A stretch of DNA of 19,073 bases from CALMKX01 sp044869955. Its GTDB lineage: Bacteria > Acidobacteriota > Thermoanaerobaculia > Multivoradales > SZUA-115. Made by a program: the position numbers and the translations under genes. Within the stretch, counting starts at the first letter, position 1. Every line of letters begins with the position of its first letter. This document shows positions 1 through 10,595 of the stretch, piece after piece. The DNA lies in NCBI GenBank assembly GCA_044869955.1, contig JBIOYC010000185.1, positions 1 through 19,073 of the forward strand, in the 5' to 3' direction. Below the pieces are notes generated by a model. That model had not been told where the DNA came from, did no database searches, and saw nothing but the letters and a program-made list of their open reading frames with translations.

Positions 1-12
1 CCTCGTGAGGGA

Positions 13-28
13 GGAGGGAGATCCCTCC
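13..28 (-). terminator. Weak hairpin after mlaD
   Basis: Just past the mlaD stop (as read on the minus strand) lies a short inverted repeat, GGAGGG, AGAT loop, CCCTCC. It has a 6-bp GC stem but no T-run follows in the transcript direction, so it could slow or end transcription only weakly. The mla operon may instead continue past the window edge, for example into mlaC or mlaB, which are not seen here. Confidence 0.25.
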
Positions 29-35
29 GCTTCGC

Positions 36-1163
36 CTACGGTGGCCCTTCCTCGTCCAGCCTCTTTTCGGCGCCGGCCTTCTGGCGGTTGCGGATGGCCC
101 AGCGCAGCAGGGCGGACTCGTTGACGCCGGCGATGATGTCCTTGATCGCCAGGTAGATCTCGGGATCGTGGATCAGCTTGGCCGCCGTGCCGTCGCCGCT
201 CTCGAGGTCCTTGGCCAGCCGGTCGAGGCGGCCGAGCAGGTCGTCCAGTTTCCGCGTCACGTCGGTGCCGTACTGCTCGTCGTTCAGCAGCCGCGGCAGC
301 AGCCCCTTGCCTTCTTTGAGCTGGGTGGTCAGGGCGGAGAGGTCTTTGGCCGCTGTCTCGAGCGAGCCCAGGGTCGAGTCGAAGCGCTCCTTGGTCACCG
401 GGTCGGTCATCAGGGTCGGCAGCAGGCCGTCGGCCTGCTCGTAGCGGGCGAGCAGGTTTTCGATGCGCCCCACGGCGGAGACGAAGCGGTCGGCGAGCTC
501 GCGATCCGTGATCATCCGTGGCAGGGTGCCCTCGCCGTGCTCGATCTTGCTCGCCACCTCCTTGACCGAGTCGAGGGTCTCGACCAGGGCGTCGGTCAAG
601 GTCCGGCCGGTCTCGGGGTTCGACATCAGCTCGCCCAGCAGGCCTTCGCCGCGGTCGAGGCGGTCGAGGATGCTCTTGAGCGCCGTCGAGATCTCGAAGA
701 GATTGGTCATCACGTCTTGACCGGACTGCATCAGGGTCTCGACCGCCGAGGTCTTCATCGAGGGCACCTGGCCCCCCTCCGGGATGATCGGCACGTTCGG
801 TGAGCCGGAGCGGATTTCGATGTACTTGTCGCCCAACAGACCGATGGTCTGGATGCGCGCCTCGGAGTCCTCGCGGACGCGGTTGCGGTAGCGGCGGTCG
901 ACTGTGTACTCCACCCGGATGCCGGAGACGCCCGGGCTCTCCGGCAGCACCACGCTGCGGATGGAGCCGACCTTGACGCCGTCGAGCTGCACCGGGTTGC
1001 CCTCGTAGAGGCCGGAAACCGAGGGGAAAGTGGAGTAATAGTCGACCTTGCGCTGGAACATCTCGCTCTGCTGCCCGACCAGGAAGATGCCCGCCGCCGA
1101 GACGATCAGGGAGGCGAGCACCAGGGCCCCCACGCGGGCGGCTTTCTTGCCGTCTTCGGTCAT
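36..1163 (-). CDS. mlaD: MlaD-type MCE-domain lipid-binding protein
   Basis: 375 residues. This is the substrate-binding, membrane-anchored component of an Mla-type phospholipid ABC transporter in the cell envelope. One N-terminal transmembrane anchor (about residues 10-30) is followed by a single MCE domain (about 40-137) containing the family's VQLDGVKVGSI and GLLGDKYIEI segments. The remaining 235 residues make the protein about twice the length of E. coli MlaD. They hold five spaced repeats beginning GxG or ADG, usually followed by a leucine-rich segment (starts near residues 172, 210, 244, 285 and 323), probably helical and periplasmic. The ATG at 1163 is chosen because it is preceded by a strong GGAGGAG and overlaps the mlaF stop as ATGA; the open frame runs further upstream but inside mlaF. 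It is the last visible gene of mlaE-mlaF-mlaD. Family assignment is firm; the role of the repeats is unknown. Confidence 0.93.
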   Translation of the reverse strand: MTEDGKKAARVGALVLASLIVSAAGIFLVGQQSEMFQRKVDYYSTFPSVSGLYEGNPVQLDGVKVGSIRSVVLPESPGVSGIRVEYTVDRRYRNRVREDSEARIQTIGLLGDKYIEIRSGSPNVPIIPEGGQVPSMKTSAVETLMQSGQDVMTNLFEISTALKSILDRLDRGEGLLGELMSNPETGRTLTDALVETLDSVKEVASKIEHGEGTLPRMITDRELADRFVSAVGRIENLLARYEQADGLLPTLMTDPVTKERFDSTLGSLETAAKDLSALTTQLKEGKGLLPRLLNDEQYGTDVTRKLDDLLGRLDRLAKDLESGDGTAAKLIHDPEIYLAIKDIIAGVNESALLRWAIRNRQKAGAEKRLDEEGPP

Positions 1164-1912
1164 TTCCACTCCTCCTCGCCGGTCAGGAATGCATGCAGCC
1201 GCTCGTCCGGGCTCGACTGGGCCTCGCTCCAGGGACCGATGAAACGGAAGCGCCCGGCGTCGAGGAAAGCGATGCGATCGGCCACCTTCGCCGTCAAGGC
1301 CAGGTCGTGGGTCACCACCACGCAGGTGACGCCCAGCTGGTGGATGGACAGGATGAGGTGCGCGATGGTCGCCGAGGTCATGGGGTCGAGTCCCGTCGTC
1401 GGCTCGTCGAAGAGCACGACCTCGGGGTCGAGGGAAAGGGAGCGCGCCAGCGCCACTCGCTTCCTCATGCCGCCCGACAGCGACGAAGGCATCTGGGCCT
1501 CGACGCCCGGCAAGCGCACCAGCTCGAGCTTGGCGGCCACCCGCTCGCGCACCTCGCGGTCGGAAAGGTCGCTGTGCTCGCGCAGGGGGAAGGCGACGTT
1601 CTCGAGCACGGTCATCGAGTCGAAGAGGGCGCCGCTCTGGAAGAGCATCGCTACCCTTCTGCGCACCGGGAAGAGCTCCGGCTCGGCCAGACCCACCAGC
1701 TCCTGGCCATCGAAACGGATGCTTCCCGCATCCGGCTGCTCGAGGCCGTTCAACTGCCGCAAGGTGACGCTCTTGCCCGATCCCGAGCGGCCGAGGACCA
1801 CCAGGCACTCGCCGGCCCGGACGTCGAAGTCGAGGCCGTCGAGCACGGTCAGCTCGCCGTAGCGGCGGGTCAGGCCGCGGATCTCGTAGAGGGGTCGGGC
1901 GGAGCCGTTCAT
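1160..1912 (-). CDS. mlaF: Mla-type ABC transporter ATPase
   Basis: 250 residues. Cytoplasmic ATP-binding subunit that powers phospholipid movement through the MlaE permease. Visible motifs in order: Walker A GRSGSGKS (residues 41-48), Q-loop in MLFQSGALFDSMT, signature LSGGM, Walker B VVLFDEPTTGLDP and the switch histidine in VVTHD. The FQSGALFDSMTVxENVAFPL stretch is typical of the MlaF/Ttg2A branch rather than of general importers. The ATG at 1912 overlaps the mlaE stop as ATGA. No Shine-Dalgarno is visible before it, so translation is probably coupled to mlaE. The end overlaps the mlaD start by four bases. Length is normal for the family. Confidence 0.95.
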   Translation of the reverse strand: MNGSARPLYEIRGLTRRYGELTVLDGLDFDVRAGECLVVLGRSGSGKSVTLRQLNGLEQPDAGSIRFDGQELVGLAEPELFPVRRRVAMLFQSGALFDSMTVLENVAFPLREHSDLSDREVRERVAAKLELVRLPGVEAQMPSSLSGGMRKRVALARSLSLDPEVVLFDEPTTGLDPMTSATIAHLILSIHQLGVTCVVVTHDLALTAKVADRIAFLDAGRFRFIGPWSEAQSSPDERLHAFLTGEEEWK

Positions 1913-2670
1913 AGCAGCCAATGGAAGAGCTTGGTCAGAAAGAAATCGGACACCAGCACCAGCACGGCGGCCAGCACCACGGTCTCGGTGGTGGCGCGGC
2001 CCACGCCGTCGGCGCCGCCCTTGGCCGTCAGGCCCTTGTGGCAGCCGACGATGGTGATGAAGTAGGCGAAGAATACGGACTTGCCGATGCCGCTCGCGAG
2101 GTCCTCGAGGCGCAGGGAGCCGATCGCGTCGTTCCAGTAAAAGCCGGTCGGCAGGTCGAGCATGGATTTCGCCACCGCCATGCCGCCCAGGATGCCCAGG
2201 GCGTCGCCCAATGCGGTCAGGGCCGGCAGCATCAGCAAGGTGGCGATCAGCTTCGGCACCACCAGCTTCTTCACTGGATCGGAGGCCATCGAGCGCAGGG
2301 CGTCGATCTGCTCGGTGACCTTCATGGTGCCGATCTCGGCGGTCATGCCGGCGCCAATGCGCCCGCCCACGATCAGCGCGATCAGCACCGGCCCCAGCTC
2401 GCGCACCAGGGAGCGGGCCACCACCGTGCCGATGTAGTACTTCACGCCCAGGGTGGGCAGGCTGTAGGCGGTCTGCAGCGCGAGCACCATGCCGGTGAAG
2501 ATGGTGGTGATCATCGCCACGCCCAGCGAGCGGACGCCGATCTGCTCCATCTGCCGGATCCACAGCCTGACCTCGAAAGGCCGCCGCACGGCGGCGGCGA
2601 AGGATCGGGCGGTCAGCTGTCCGAGCTGACCCGCTTCGACCAAGATGGAGTAGAGCCGCAGGCGGGGCAT
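1909..2670 (-). CDS. mlaE: Mla-type ABC transporter permease
   Basis: 253 residues from the ATG at 2670. Inner-membrane permease of the Mla lipid transporter, expected to act with MlaF and MlaD encoded directly downstream. It shows several hydrophobic helices and the family motif EQIDALRSM (residues 120-128) followed by DPVKKLVVPK. An open frame extends upstream to an ATG at 2748 but would run across the divergent gene's start and adds a Gly/Pro-rich, unconserved-looking segment, so 2670 is preferred. No Shine-Dalgarno is present. A -10-like TACAAT lies 9 bases upstream, which suggests a leaderless or near-leaderless message (inference). First gene of the minus-strand mla operon. Confidence 0.93.
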   Translation of the reverse strand: MPRLRLYSILVEAGQLGQLTARSFAAAVRRPFEVRLWIRQMEQIGVRSLGVAMITTIFTGMVLALQTAYSLPTLGVKYYIGTVVARSLVRELGPVLIALIVGGRIGAGMTAEIGTMKVTEQIDALRSMASDPVKKLVVPKLIATLLMLPALTALGDALGILGGMAVAKSMLDLPTGFYWNDAIGSLRLEDLASGIGKSVFFAYFITIVGCHKGLTAKGGADGVGRATTETVVLAAVLVLVSDFFLTKLFHWLL

Positions 2671-2678
2671 TTGCGGGG

Positions 2679-2684
2679 ATTGTA
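2679..2684 (-). promoter_or_regulatory. Putative -10 element of the mla operon
   Basis: TACAAT on the minus strand, its last base 9 bases before the mlaE ATG. The matching -35 region is poor (TGCCAA at an 18-base spacer is the best seen). Transcription from here would start about two bases before the start codon, in keeping with the lack of a ribosome binding site. Confidence 0.4.
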
Positions 2685-2717
2685 TGGGAGGCAGCGGCTC
2701 GGTTGGCACTCTCCCGA

Positions 2718-2726
2718 TGCCATAAT
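2718..2726 (+). promoter_or_regulatory. Putative extended -10 element of the plsC operon
   Basis: TGCCATAAT fits an extended -10 (TGn plus CATAAT, five of six bases to consensus). Its last base is 9 bases before the chosen GTG start. No good -35 is seen at the usual spacing. Transcription would begin within a few bases of the start codon, again pointing to a leaderless transcript. Confidence 0.45.
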
Positions 2727-2735
2727 CCCCGCCAC

Positions 2736-3524
2736 GTGAGCCCCCCATCCTCTCGCCCTTCTCGGGTCGCCGTCCTGCTCGGGACCTTCTTCGGCACCCT
2801 GCACATCTTCTTCGGCACCCTGCTCTGGGGCGGGTTGGCGGTGTTGATGGGCTGGCATCCTCGGCGGCGGGCGATGATGTCCCGCTTCGCGCGCTACTGG
2901 GCTCGGGGCCAGCTCTTCACCAGCGGCGTGGACCTGACGGTCCGGTTCGTCGGCCGCCTGGATCCCGCGGGGCGCTACGTCTTCCTGGCCAACCACGCGA
3001 GCTATCTCGACATCCCGGCCATCCTCGCCAGCGCACCCTTTCCGGTGCGCATCGCCGCCAAGAAGAGCCTCTTCCGGATCCCGGTCTTCGGCTGGTCCTT
3101 GAGCGTGGGGGGTTTCATTCCCATCGATCGAGAGGACCGCAGCAAGGCCACCGGGGCCTTCAACCAGGCGCTGGGCCTGCTCGGCAAGGGGGACTCGGTG
3201 CTGTTTTTTCCCGAGGGCACCCGCTCGCGGGACGGCCGCCTGGCCCCCTTCCTCCGCGGCGGCCTGCTGCTCGCCTTGAAGGAGGGCCTGCCGGTGGTGC
3301 CGGTGGGCATCCGCGGTGCCTACGAGGTGCAGCCCCGCCATCGCTGGAGCGCCCACCCCGGGCCAGTCGAGATCCGCTGGGGCGCACCCATCGACGTCAA
3401 GGCCTATGGCGTGCGCCGCCGCGCCGAGCTCACCGCGCTGGTGCGGCGGCAGATCCTCGACGCCGTGGGCTGCGAGGATGCGGCTCCGGAGCAGACGGCC
3501 GGCGGGGTCAGGGGGGTGGGGTAA
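2736..3524 (+). CDS. PlsC-like 1-acyl-glycerol-3-phosphate acyltransferase
   Basis: 262 residues from the GTG at 2736. Likely transfers an acyl chain to lysophosphatidic acid to make phosphatidic acid at the inner membrane. It has an N-terminal hydrophobic stretch (about 11-40), then the four acyltransferase blocks: NHASYLD with the catalytic H-x4-D (H87, D92), GGFIPIDRED (125-134), LFFPEGTRS (156-164) and VVPVGIRG (187-194). The start is uncertain: no Shine-Dalgarno, but a CATAAT element sits just upstream, and starting earlier (TTG at 2703) would place coding sequence over that element. It is the first gene of the plus-strand run and is divergent from mlaE. Related enzymes with other acceptors (for example lyso-ornithine lipid) share these motifs, so the substrate is the family default, not proven. 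Confidence 0.88.
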   Translation: MSPPSSRPSRVAVLLGTFFGTLHIFFGTLLWGGLAVLMGWHPRRRAMMSRFARYWARGQLFTSGVDLTVRFVGRLDPAGRYVFLANHASYLDIPAILASAPFPVRIAAKKSLFRIPVFGWSLSVGGFIPIDREDRSKATGAFNQALGLLGKGDSVLFFPEGTRSRDGRLAPFLRGGLLLALKEGLPVVPVGIRGAYEVQPRHRWSAHPGPVEIRWGAPIDVKAYGVRRRAELTALVRRQILDAVGCEDAAPEQTAGGVRGVG

Positions 3525-3577
3525 GATGGGCGCCGTCTCAGCGGCCGTTTCGGCCCCCTCCAGCAAGGAACCCGTCC

Positions 3578-4678
3578 ATGCCTAGCCAGCTCGAAGAACG
3601 AATCTGGGAAGTCCTCCGTGCGATCAAGTTTCCCGGCATGAGCCGGGACGTCGTCTCCTTCGGTTTCGTCCGCCGGGTGGAAGAGAACGACGGCCAGGTC
3701 GCCGTCGACCTCCACATCACCACCGGCAATCGCGAGGCGGCGGTGGCCGTGCGTGAGTCGACCGAGAAGGCCCTGGCGGCTCTGCCGGGCGTCGCCTCCG
3801 TCGAGGTCGGCCTCTCCCTCGAGATGCCCGCGCGGCCCGAGGAGACCGCCCAGCGCGCGGTGCGCGAGATCGCGGCGCGGCTGATCCCGGGCGTCGAGCA
3901 CGTGGTGGCGGTGGCGAGCGGCAAGGGAGGAGTGGGCAAGTCCACGGTGGCCGCCAACCTGGCGGTGGCCTTGGCCGGCCTGGGCCACCGCGTCGGCCTG
4001 CTCGACGCCGACATCTACGGCCCCTCCATACCGATCATGTTCGGCATCAGCGCCAAGCCGGTGATCGATGCCGCGCGCAACCGTATCCGCCCCTTCGAGA
4101 AGTTCGGTCTCAAGGTGATGTCCCTCGGCTTCGTGCTCGATACGGACACGCCGGTGATCTGGCGCGGGCCGATGGTGGTGAAGGCGATCGAGCAGATGCT
4201 GGGCGACGTCGAGTGGGGTGATCTCGATTATTTGATCGTCGACCTGCCCCCCGGCACCGGTGACGCCCAGCTCACCCTGACCCAGAAAGTGCCGCTTTCC
4301 GGCGCCGTGGTGGTGACCACCCCGCAGGACGTGGCCCTGATCGATGCCCGCAAGGGCCTGGCGATGTTCCGCAAGGTGAACGTGCCGGTGCTCGGCATCG
4401 TCGAGAACATGTCGGGCTTCGCCTGCCCGCATTGCGGGGAGGTGACCGACGTGTTCAAGCGCGGCGGTGGCGAGCGCACGGCGACCCTCCTCGAGGCGCC
4501 ATTCCTCGGTGCCGTACCCCTCGATCCGGCGATCATGGAAGGAGGCGATCGGGGCGTGCCGATCGTCGTGTCCGCGCCCACTGGACCGCACGCTGATTCC
4601 TTCCGCGCCATCGCCGAAGCGGTGGTCGTGGCGGTGGCGGCCTACGAGGCCGAGCGGCCGAAGCTGGTGATCCACTAG
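3578..4678 (+). CDS. mrp: Mrp/ApbC-family Fe-S cluster carrier ATPase
   Basis: 366 residues. Cytoplasmic P-loop ATPase that binds and delivers Fe-S clusters to apoproteins. The N-terminal 90 residues are a MIP18/DUF59-type domain. The ATPase domain has a deviant Walker A GKGGVGKST (115-123), DADIYGPS (143-150), the segment VDLPPGTGDAQL (221-232), and the cluster-ligating CPHC (283-286). The ATG at 3578 is preceded by AAGGA with an 8-base gap. The 53-base gap after plsC holds a small GGCCG/CGGCC stem. lpxH follows after 10 bases. Normal length and all key residues present. Confidence 0.95.
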   Translation: MPSQLEERIWEVLRAIKFPGMSRDVVSFGFVRRVEENDGQVAVDLHITTGNREAAVAVRESTEKALAALPGVASVEVGLSLEMPARPEETAQRAVREIAARLIPGVEHVVAVASGKGGVGKSTVAANLAVALAGLGHRVGLLDADIYGPSIPIMFGISAKPVIDAARNRIRPFEKFGLKVMSLGFVLDTDTPVIWRGPMVVKAIEQMLGDVEWGDLDYLIVDLPPGTGDAQLTLTQKVPLSGAVVVTTPQDVALIDARKGLAMFRKVNVPVLGIVENMSGFACPHCGEVTDVFKRGGGERTATLLEAPFLGAVPLDPAIMEGGDRGVPIVVSAPTGPHADSFRAIAEAVVVAVAAYEAERPKLVIH

Positions 4679-4688
4679 GCTAGGTCGG

Positions 4689-5390
4689 ATGTCCGTCGCC
4701 GTCATCGCCGATGCGCACCTCTCCGGCCCGGGCGGCAAGCCGGCGCCGCTGATCGATCAGTTGGAGGCCCTGCCAGACCAGGGCTGCCGGCACCTCATCC
4801 TCCTGGGTGATCTCTTCCAGGCCTGGATCGGCTTCTCGCGTTTCGAGACCGCCGACATCCGCGCCGTGGTGGCGGCTCTGCGCCGCTTGCGGCAGGGTGG
4901 CCTGCGCATCGACTACGTGGAGGGCAACCGCGACTTCTTCCTCGGCGAGGGGCCCTACCGCGACGCCTTCGACGCGGTGGTCTCCGAGGTGGCCTTCGAG
5001 CACTGCGGGCTGCGCTTCCTCGCCGTCCACGGTGACGGCATCGACGCCGCCGACGTGGCCTACCGGTTCTGGCGGCGCCTGTCGAAGAGCCCACCGTCGC
5101 GCTTCTTCTGCCGGCGCCTGCCGCGCCGCCTCGCCCGCCGCATGGTCCACACCACCGAGCGGCAGCTCTCCCGCACCAACTTCAAGCACAAGGTGCGCAT
5201 CCCAGAGGAGGCGGTCCGGGCCTACACCACCGCCCGCCTCGCGGAGGGCTACGACGCCCTGCTCTTCGGCCATTTCCACGAGGAGCGGCGCTACGCGGTC
5301 CCGGGGGGCACCGCCCTGCTGCTGCCGGCGTGGTTCAAGAGCCGGGCGGTCGAGTGGGCACCGTTCGGGCTGGGAGGGCCGGCGCGTTGA
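4689..5390 (+). CDS. lpxH: LpxH-like UDP-2,3-diacylglucosamine hydrolase
   Basis: 233 residues. Calcineurin-like metallophosphoesterase expected to split UDP-2,3-diacylglucosamine to lipid X and UMP, a membrane-associated step of lipid A synthesis. Metal-ligand motifs are in order: DAH (D8, H10), GDLFQAWIG (D41), GNRDFFLG (N80), HGD (H114) and GHFH (H195, H197). GDLFxAWIG and GNRDF are typical of LpxH rather than of general phosphoesterases. E. coli has DLH where this protein has DAH. A basic segment (about 128-150, RRLSKSP...RRLPRRLARR) matches the position of the family's membrane-facing lid. The stop overlaps the aroA TTG start. The neighbouring acyltransferase gene supports an envelope-lipid role. 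Confidence 0.85.
   Translation: MSVAVIADAHLSGPGGKPAPLIDQLEALPDQGCRHLILLGDLFQAWIGFSRFETADIRAVVAALRRLRQGGLRIDYVEGNRDFFLGEGPYRDAFDAVVSEVAFEHCGLRFLAVHGDGIDAADVAYRFWRRLSKSPPSRFFCRRLPRRLARRMVHTTERQLSRTNFKHKVRIPEEAVRAYTTARLAEGYDALLFGHFHEERRYAVPGGTALLLPAWFKSRAVEWAPFGLGGPAR
5372..5378 (+). promoter_or_regulatory. Ribosome binding site fixing the aroA TTG start
   Basis: GGGAGGG lies 8 bases before the TTG at 5387, inside the end of lpxH. It is the reason for choosing TTG over the longer open frame (from 5330, which would overlap lpxH by about 60 bases) and over later GTG codons. Confidence 0.7.
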
Positions 5391-6666
5391 CCCGACCGGT
5401 GCCGAGCGGGCGAGTGGCCCAGGGCAGGGTGGTGCCGCCGCCTTCGAAGAGCGTCACCCACCGGGTCGCCAACCTCGCCCTGCTGGCGAGCCAGCCGCTG
5501 ACGATCGAACGGCCGCTGATGGCGGAGGACACCGAGCTGTTCTTCGGCGTGCTCGAGGCGCTCGGCTTGGAGGTCTCTCGCCAAAGGGATCGGGTGGCGA
5601 TCAGCCCGGGGCCGCCGGTGCCGGAAGCCGACCTCTTCTGCGGCAACGCCGGCACCCTCTACCGCTTCCTGGTCGCCTCGCTGACCACCCGGCCGGGGCG
5701 TTTTCGCGTCGATGGCAGCCCGCGGCTGCGGGAGCGGCCGATCGGGCGACTGGTCGAGGCCCTCGCTGCCCTGGGGGCGGAGATCCGCTTTCTCGAGAAG
5801 CCCGGCTTCGCCCCCCTCGAGATCGCGGGCGGAGCGCTCGCGGGGGGTCGAGTGCGAGTCGACGCCGGCGAGTCGAGCCAGTTTCTCTCGGCATTGCTGA
5901 TGGCCGGCCTCGCTGCCCACGAGCCGGTCGAGATCGAGGTGGCGACGCTGACCTCGGCGCCCTACGTCGAGCTCACCCTGAGGGCCATCGCCGCCTTCGG
6001 CGGTCGAGTCGAGCAGCCGGGGGCAGGGCTTTACCGGGTCTGGCCGGGGCTCTCGCCGCCGCCGGCCGTGACCGTCGAGGGGGACTATTCCGCGGCGGCC
6101 TACCCCGCGGCGGCGGCAGCCCTCACCGGCGGCGAGGTGATCCTCACCGGTCTCGATCCCGACTCGGCCCAGGGTGACCGCGCCTTCCTCGATCTCCTGG
6201 CGACCCTGGGCGCCGAGGTCGAGCGACGGTCCGACGGCTTCCGGGTGGCGGGGCGGGGGCCTCTGTCGGCGATCGAGGCCGACCTCTCGGCGATGCCCGA
6301 CCAGGTGCCGACCCTGGCCGCCCTCGCCGTCTTCGCCCGTGGCACCACCCGCATCACCAACGTGCCTCACCTGCGCATCAAGGAGAGCGATCGGCTGGCG
6401 GCGGTGGCGACCGAGCTGGCCCGGGTGGGGGCGAGGGTGCGCGAGGAGCCGGATGGGCTGGTGATCGAGGGCGTCTGGGCAGACGCGGCCCCGCCCGGCG
6501 ATCCGGTGGTGGTCGACCCCTGGAACGACCACCGCATCGCCATGAGCATGGCCCTGGTGGGTCTGCGCCGGCCGGGGATCTCGATCGCCGAGCCCGAGAC
6601 CGTGGGCAAGTCCTATCCCGGCTTCTGGGCTGATCTCGATCGGCTGCTCGGGGAGGCTCCGGCGAG

Positions 6667-6670
<4 letters not shown>
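5387..6670 (+). CDS. aroA: 3-phosphoshikimate 1-carboxyvinyltransferase (EPSP synthase)
   Basis: 427 residues from a TTG start, the usual family length. It joins phosphoenolpyruvate to shikimate 3-phosphate in chorismate synthesis, in the cytoplasm. Motifs: PPSKSVTHR (K21, S22, R26), CGNAGTLYRFL (85-95), DGSPRLRERPIGRL (109-122), SSQFLSALL (163-171), MPDQ (D304, catalytic), RIKESDRL (330-337, E333) and DPWNDHRIAMSMAL (377-390). The residue aligned with E. coli Pro101 is Phe94 here, next to the glyphosate/PEP pocket. The start overlaps the lpxH stop (TTGA) and the stop overlaps the regulator's GTG (GTGA), so it is translationally coupled on both sides. No other aromatic-pathway gene is in the window. 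Confidence 0.95.
6650..6656 (+). promoter_or_regulatory. Ribosome binding site for the TPR/sigma-54 activator
   Basis: GGGGAGG lies 10 bases before the GTG at 6667, within the end of aroA. With the GTGA overlap it supports that GTG as the start. Confidence 0.6.
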
Positions 6671-9671
<3,001 letters not shown>

Positions 9672-9675
<4 letters not shown>

Positions 9676-10595
9676 TCGGTTTCTTCCTGCGCCGCCTGGG
9701 GCAAGCGATCCCCCTGCTCCTCCTGGTGGCGACATTGATCTTTTCCCTGATCCACTGGGTGCCGGGAGATCCCGCCGAGGCCATGCTCGGGGAAGGCGCG
9801 CGTCCGGCGGACATCGCGGAGCTGCGCGCGCGGCTCGGCCTCGATCGCCCGCTCGGTGAGCAGTATCTGTCCTTTCTCTCTGGCCTCCTGCGTTTCGATC
9901 TCGGCCGCTCGCTCGCCTACGAGAGGCCGGTCACCGACCTGCTCGCCGCGCGACTTCCCCGCACCATCGAGCTGGCCCTGGCGGCGCTCGCCGTGGCGTT
10001 GATCGTCTCCCTGCCGCTCGGCTGCCTGGCCGCGATCGAACGCGATCGAGCGGCCGACGTCTTCGCTCGTGGTTTCGCCTACGTCGGCACGTCGATTCCC
10101 AGCTTCTGGCTCGGACCCGTGCTGATCCTCGTCTTCGCCATCGAGCTCGACCTCCTGCCGGTGTCGGGGCGCCAGAGTGTCGCGAGCCTGGTGCTGCCCG
10201 CGCTGACGCTCGGCCTGCAGGGCGCCGCTCTGTTGACGCGCATGGTACGCACGGCGCTCGCCGACGAGCTGGGCAAACCCTACCTGCGCACCGCGCGCGC
10301 CAAAGGTCTCACGGCCTACCGAGCGGTGGTCGGACACGGCTTGCGCAACGCTCTGATCCCGGTGGTGACGGTGGTGGGCCTGCAATTCGGCTCCCTGCTC
10401 ACCGGATCGATCGTCACGGAGACGATCTTCTCCTGGCCCGGAGTGGGCAGCTTGTTGATCCAGGCGATCCGCCTGCGCGACTACCCGCTGGTGGTCGGCG
10501 CGGTGCTGTTGATCGCGACCACCTACGTGCTGGTCAACCTGGCCACCGATCTGCTCTATGGCTGGCTCGATCCGAGAGTGAGGGCGCGAGCGTGA
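9672..10595 (+). CDS. DppB/OppB-type ABC transporter permease
   Basis: 307 residues. Inner-membrane permease of the peptide/nickel/oligosaccharide importer family. It has the N-terminal helix with FSLIHWVPGDPAEAML, typical of DppB, then the core helices, the EAA-like cytoplasmic loop YLRTARAKGLTAYRAVVGHG (204-223), and the conserved tail ETIFSWPGVGSLLIQAI...RDYPLVVGAVLL. The ATG overlaps the activator's stop (ATGA) and the stop overlaps dppC (GTGA). Substrate cannot be told from the permease alone. No binding protein or ATPase gene is adjacent. Confidence 0.92.

Noticed and set aside
168..803. Long open frames on the strand opposite mlaD, mlaF, mlaE, aroA, the activator and lon
   Set aside because: They are antisense shadows caused by high GC. 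Their products are low-complexity (Arg/Gly/Pro or His/Gln rich), while the other strand has clear families.
1164..1808. N-terminal extension of MlaD to an upstream start
   Set aside because: The extension is out-of-frame mlaF sequence; the ATG at 1163 has a GGAGGAG site and an ATGA overlap.
2703..2720. TTGGCAC resembling a sigma-54 -24 element upstream of plsC
   Set aside because: The GC of a -12 element is not at the required 10-base distance; a nearby CATAAT explains the site better.
2671..2748. MlaE start at the upstream ATG at 2748
   Set aside because: It would overlap the divergent plsC start and both putative promoters, and adds a non-conserved-looking 26-residue leader.
3522..3555. 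TAAGAT -10-like sequence at the plsC stop and a GGCCG-TTT-CGGCC hairpin before mrp
   Set aside because: No -35 partner, no T-run, and a 5-bp stem is expected by chance at this GC content; not enough to call a promoter or an attenuator.
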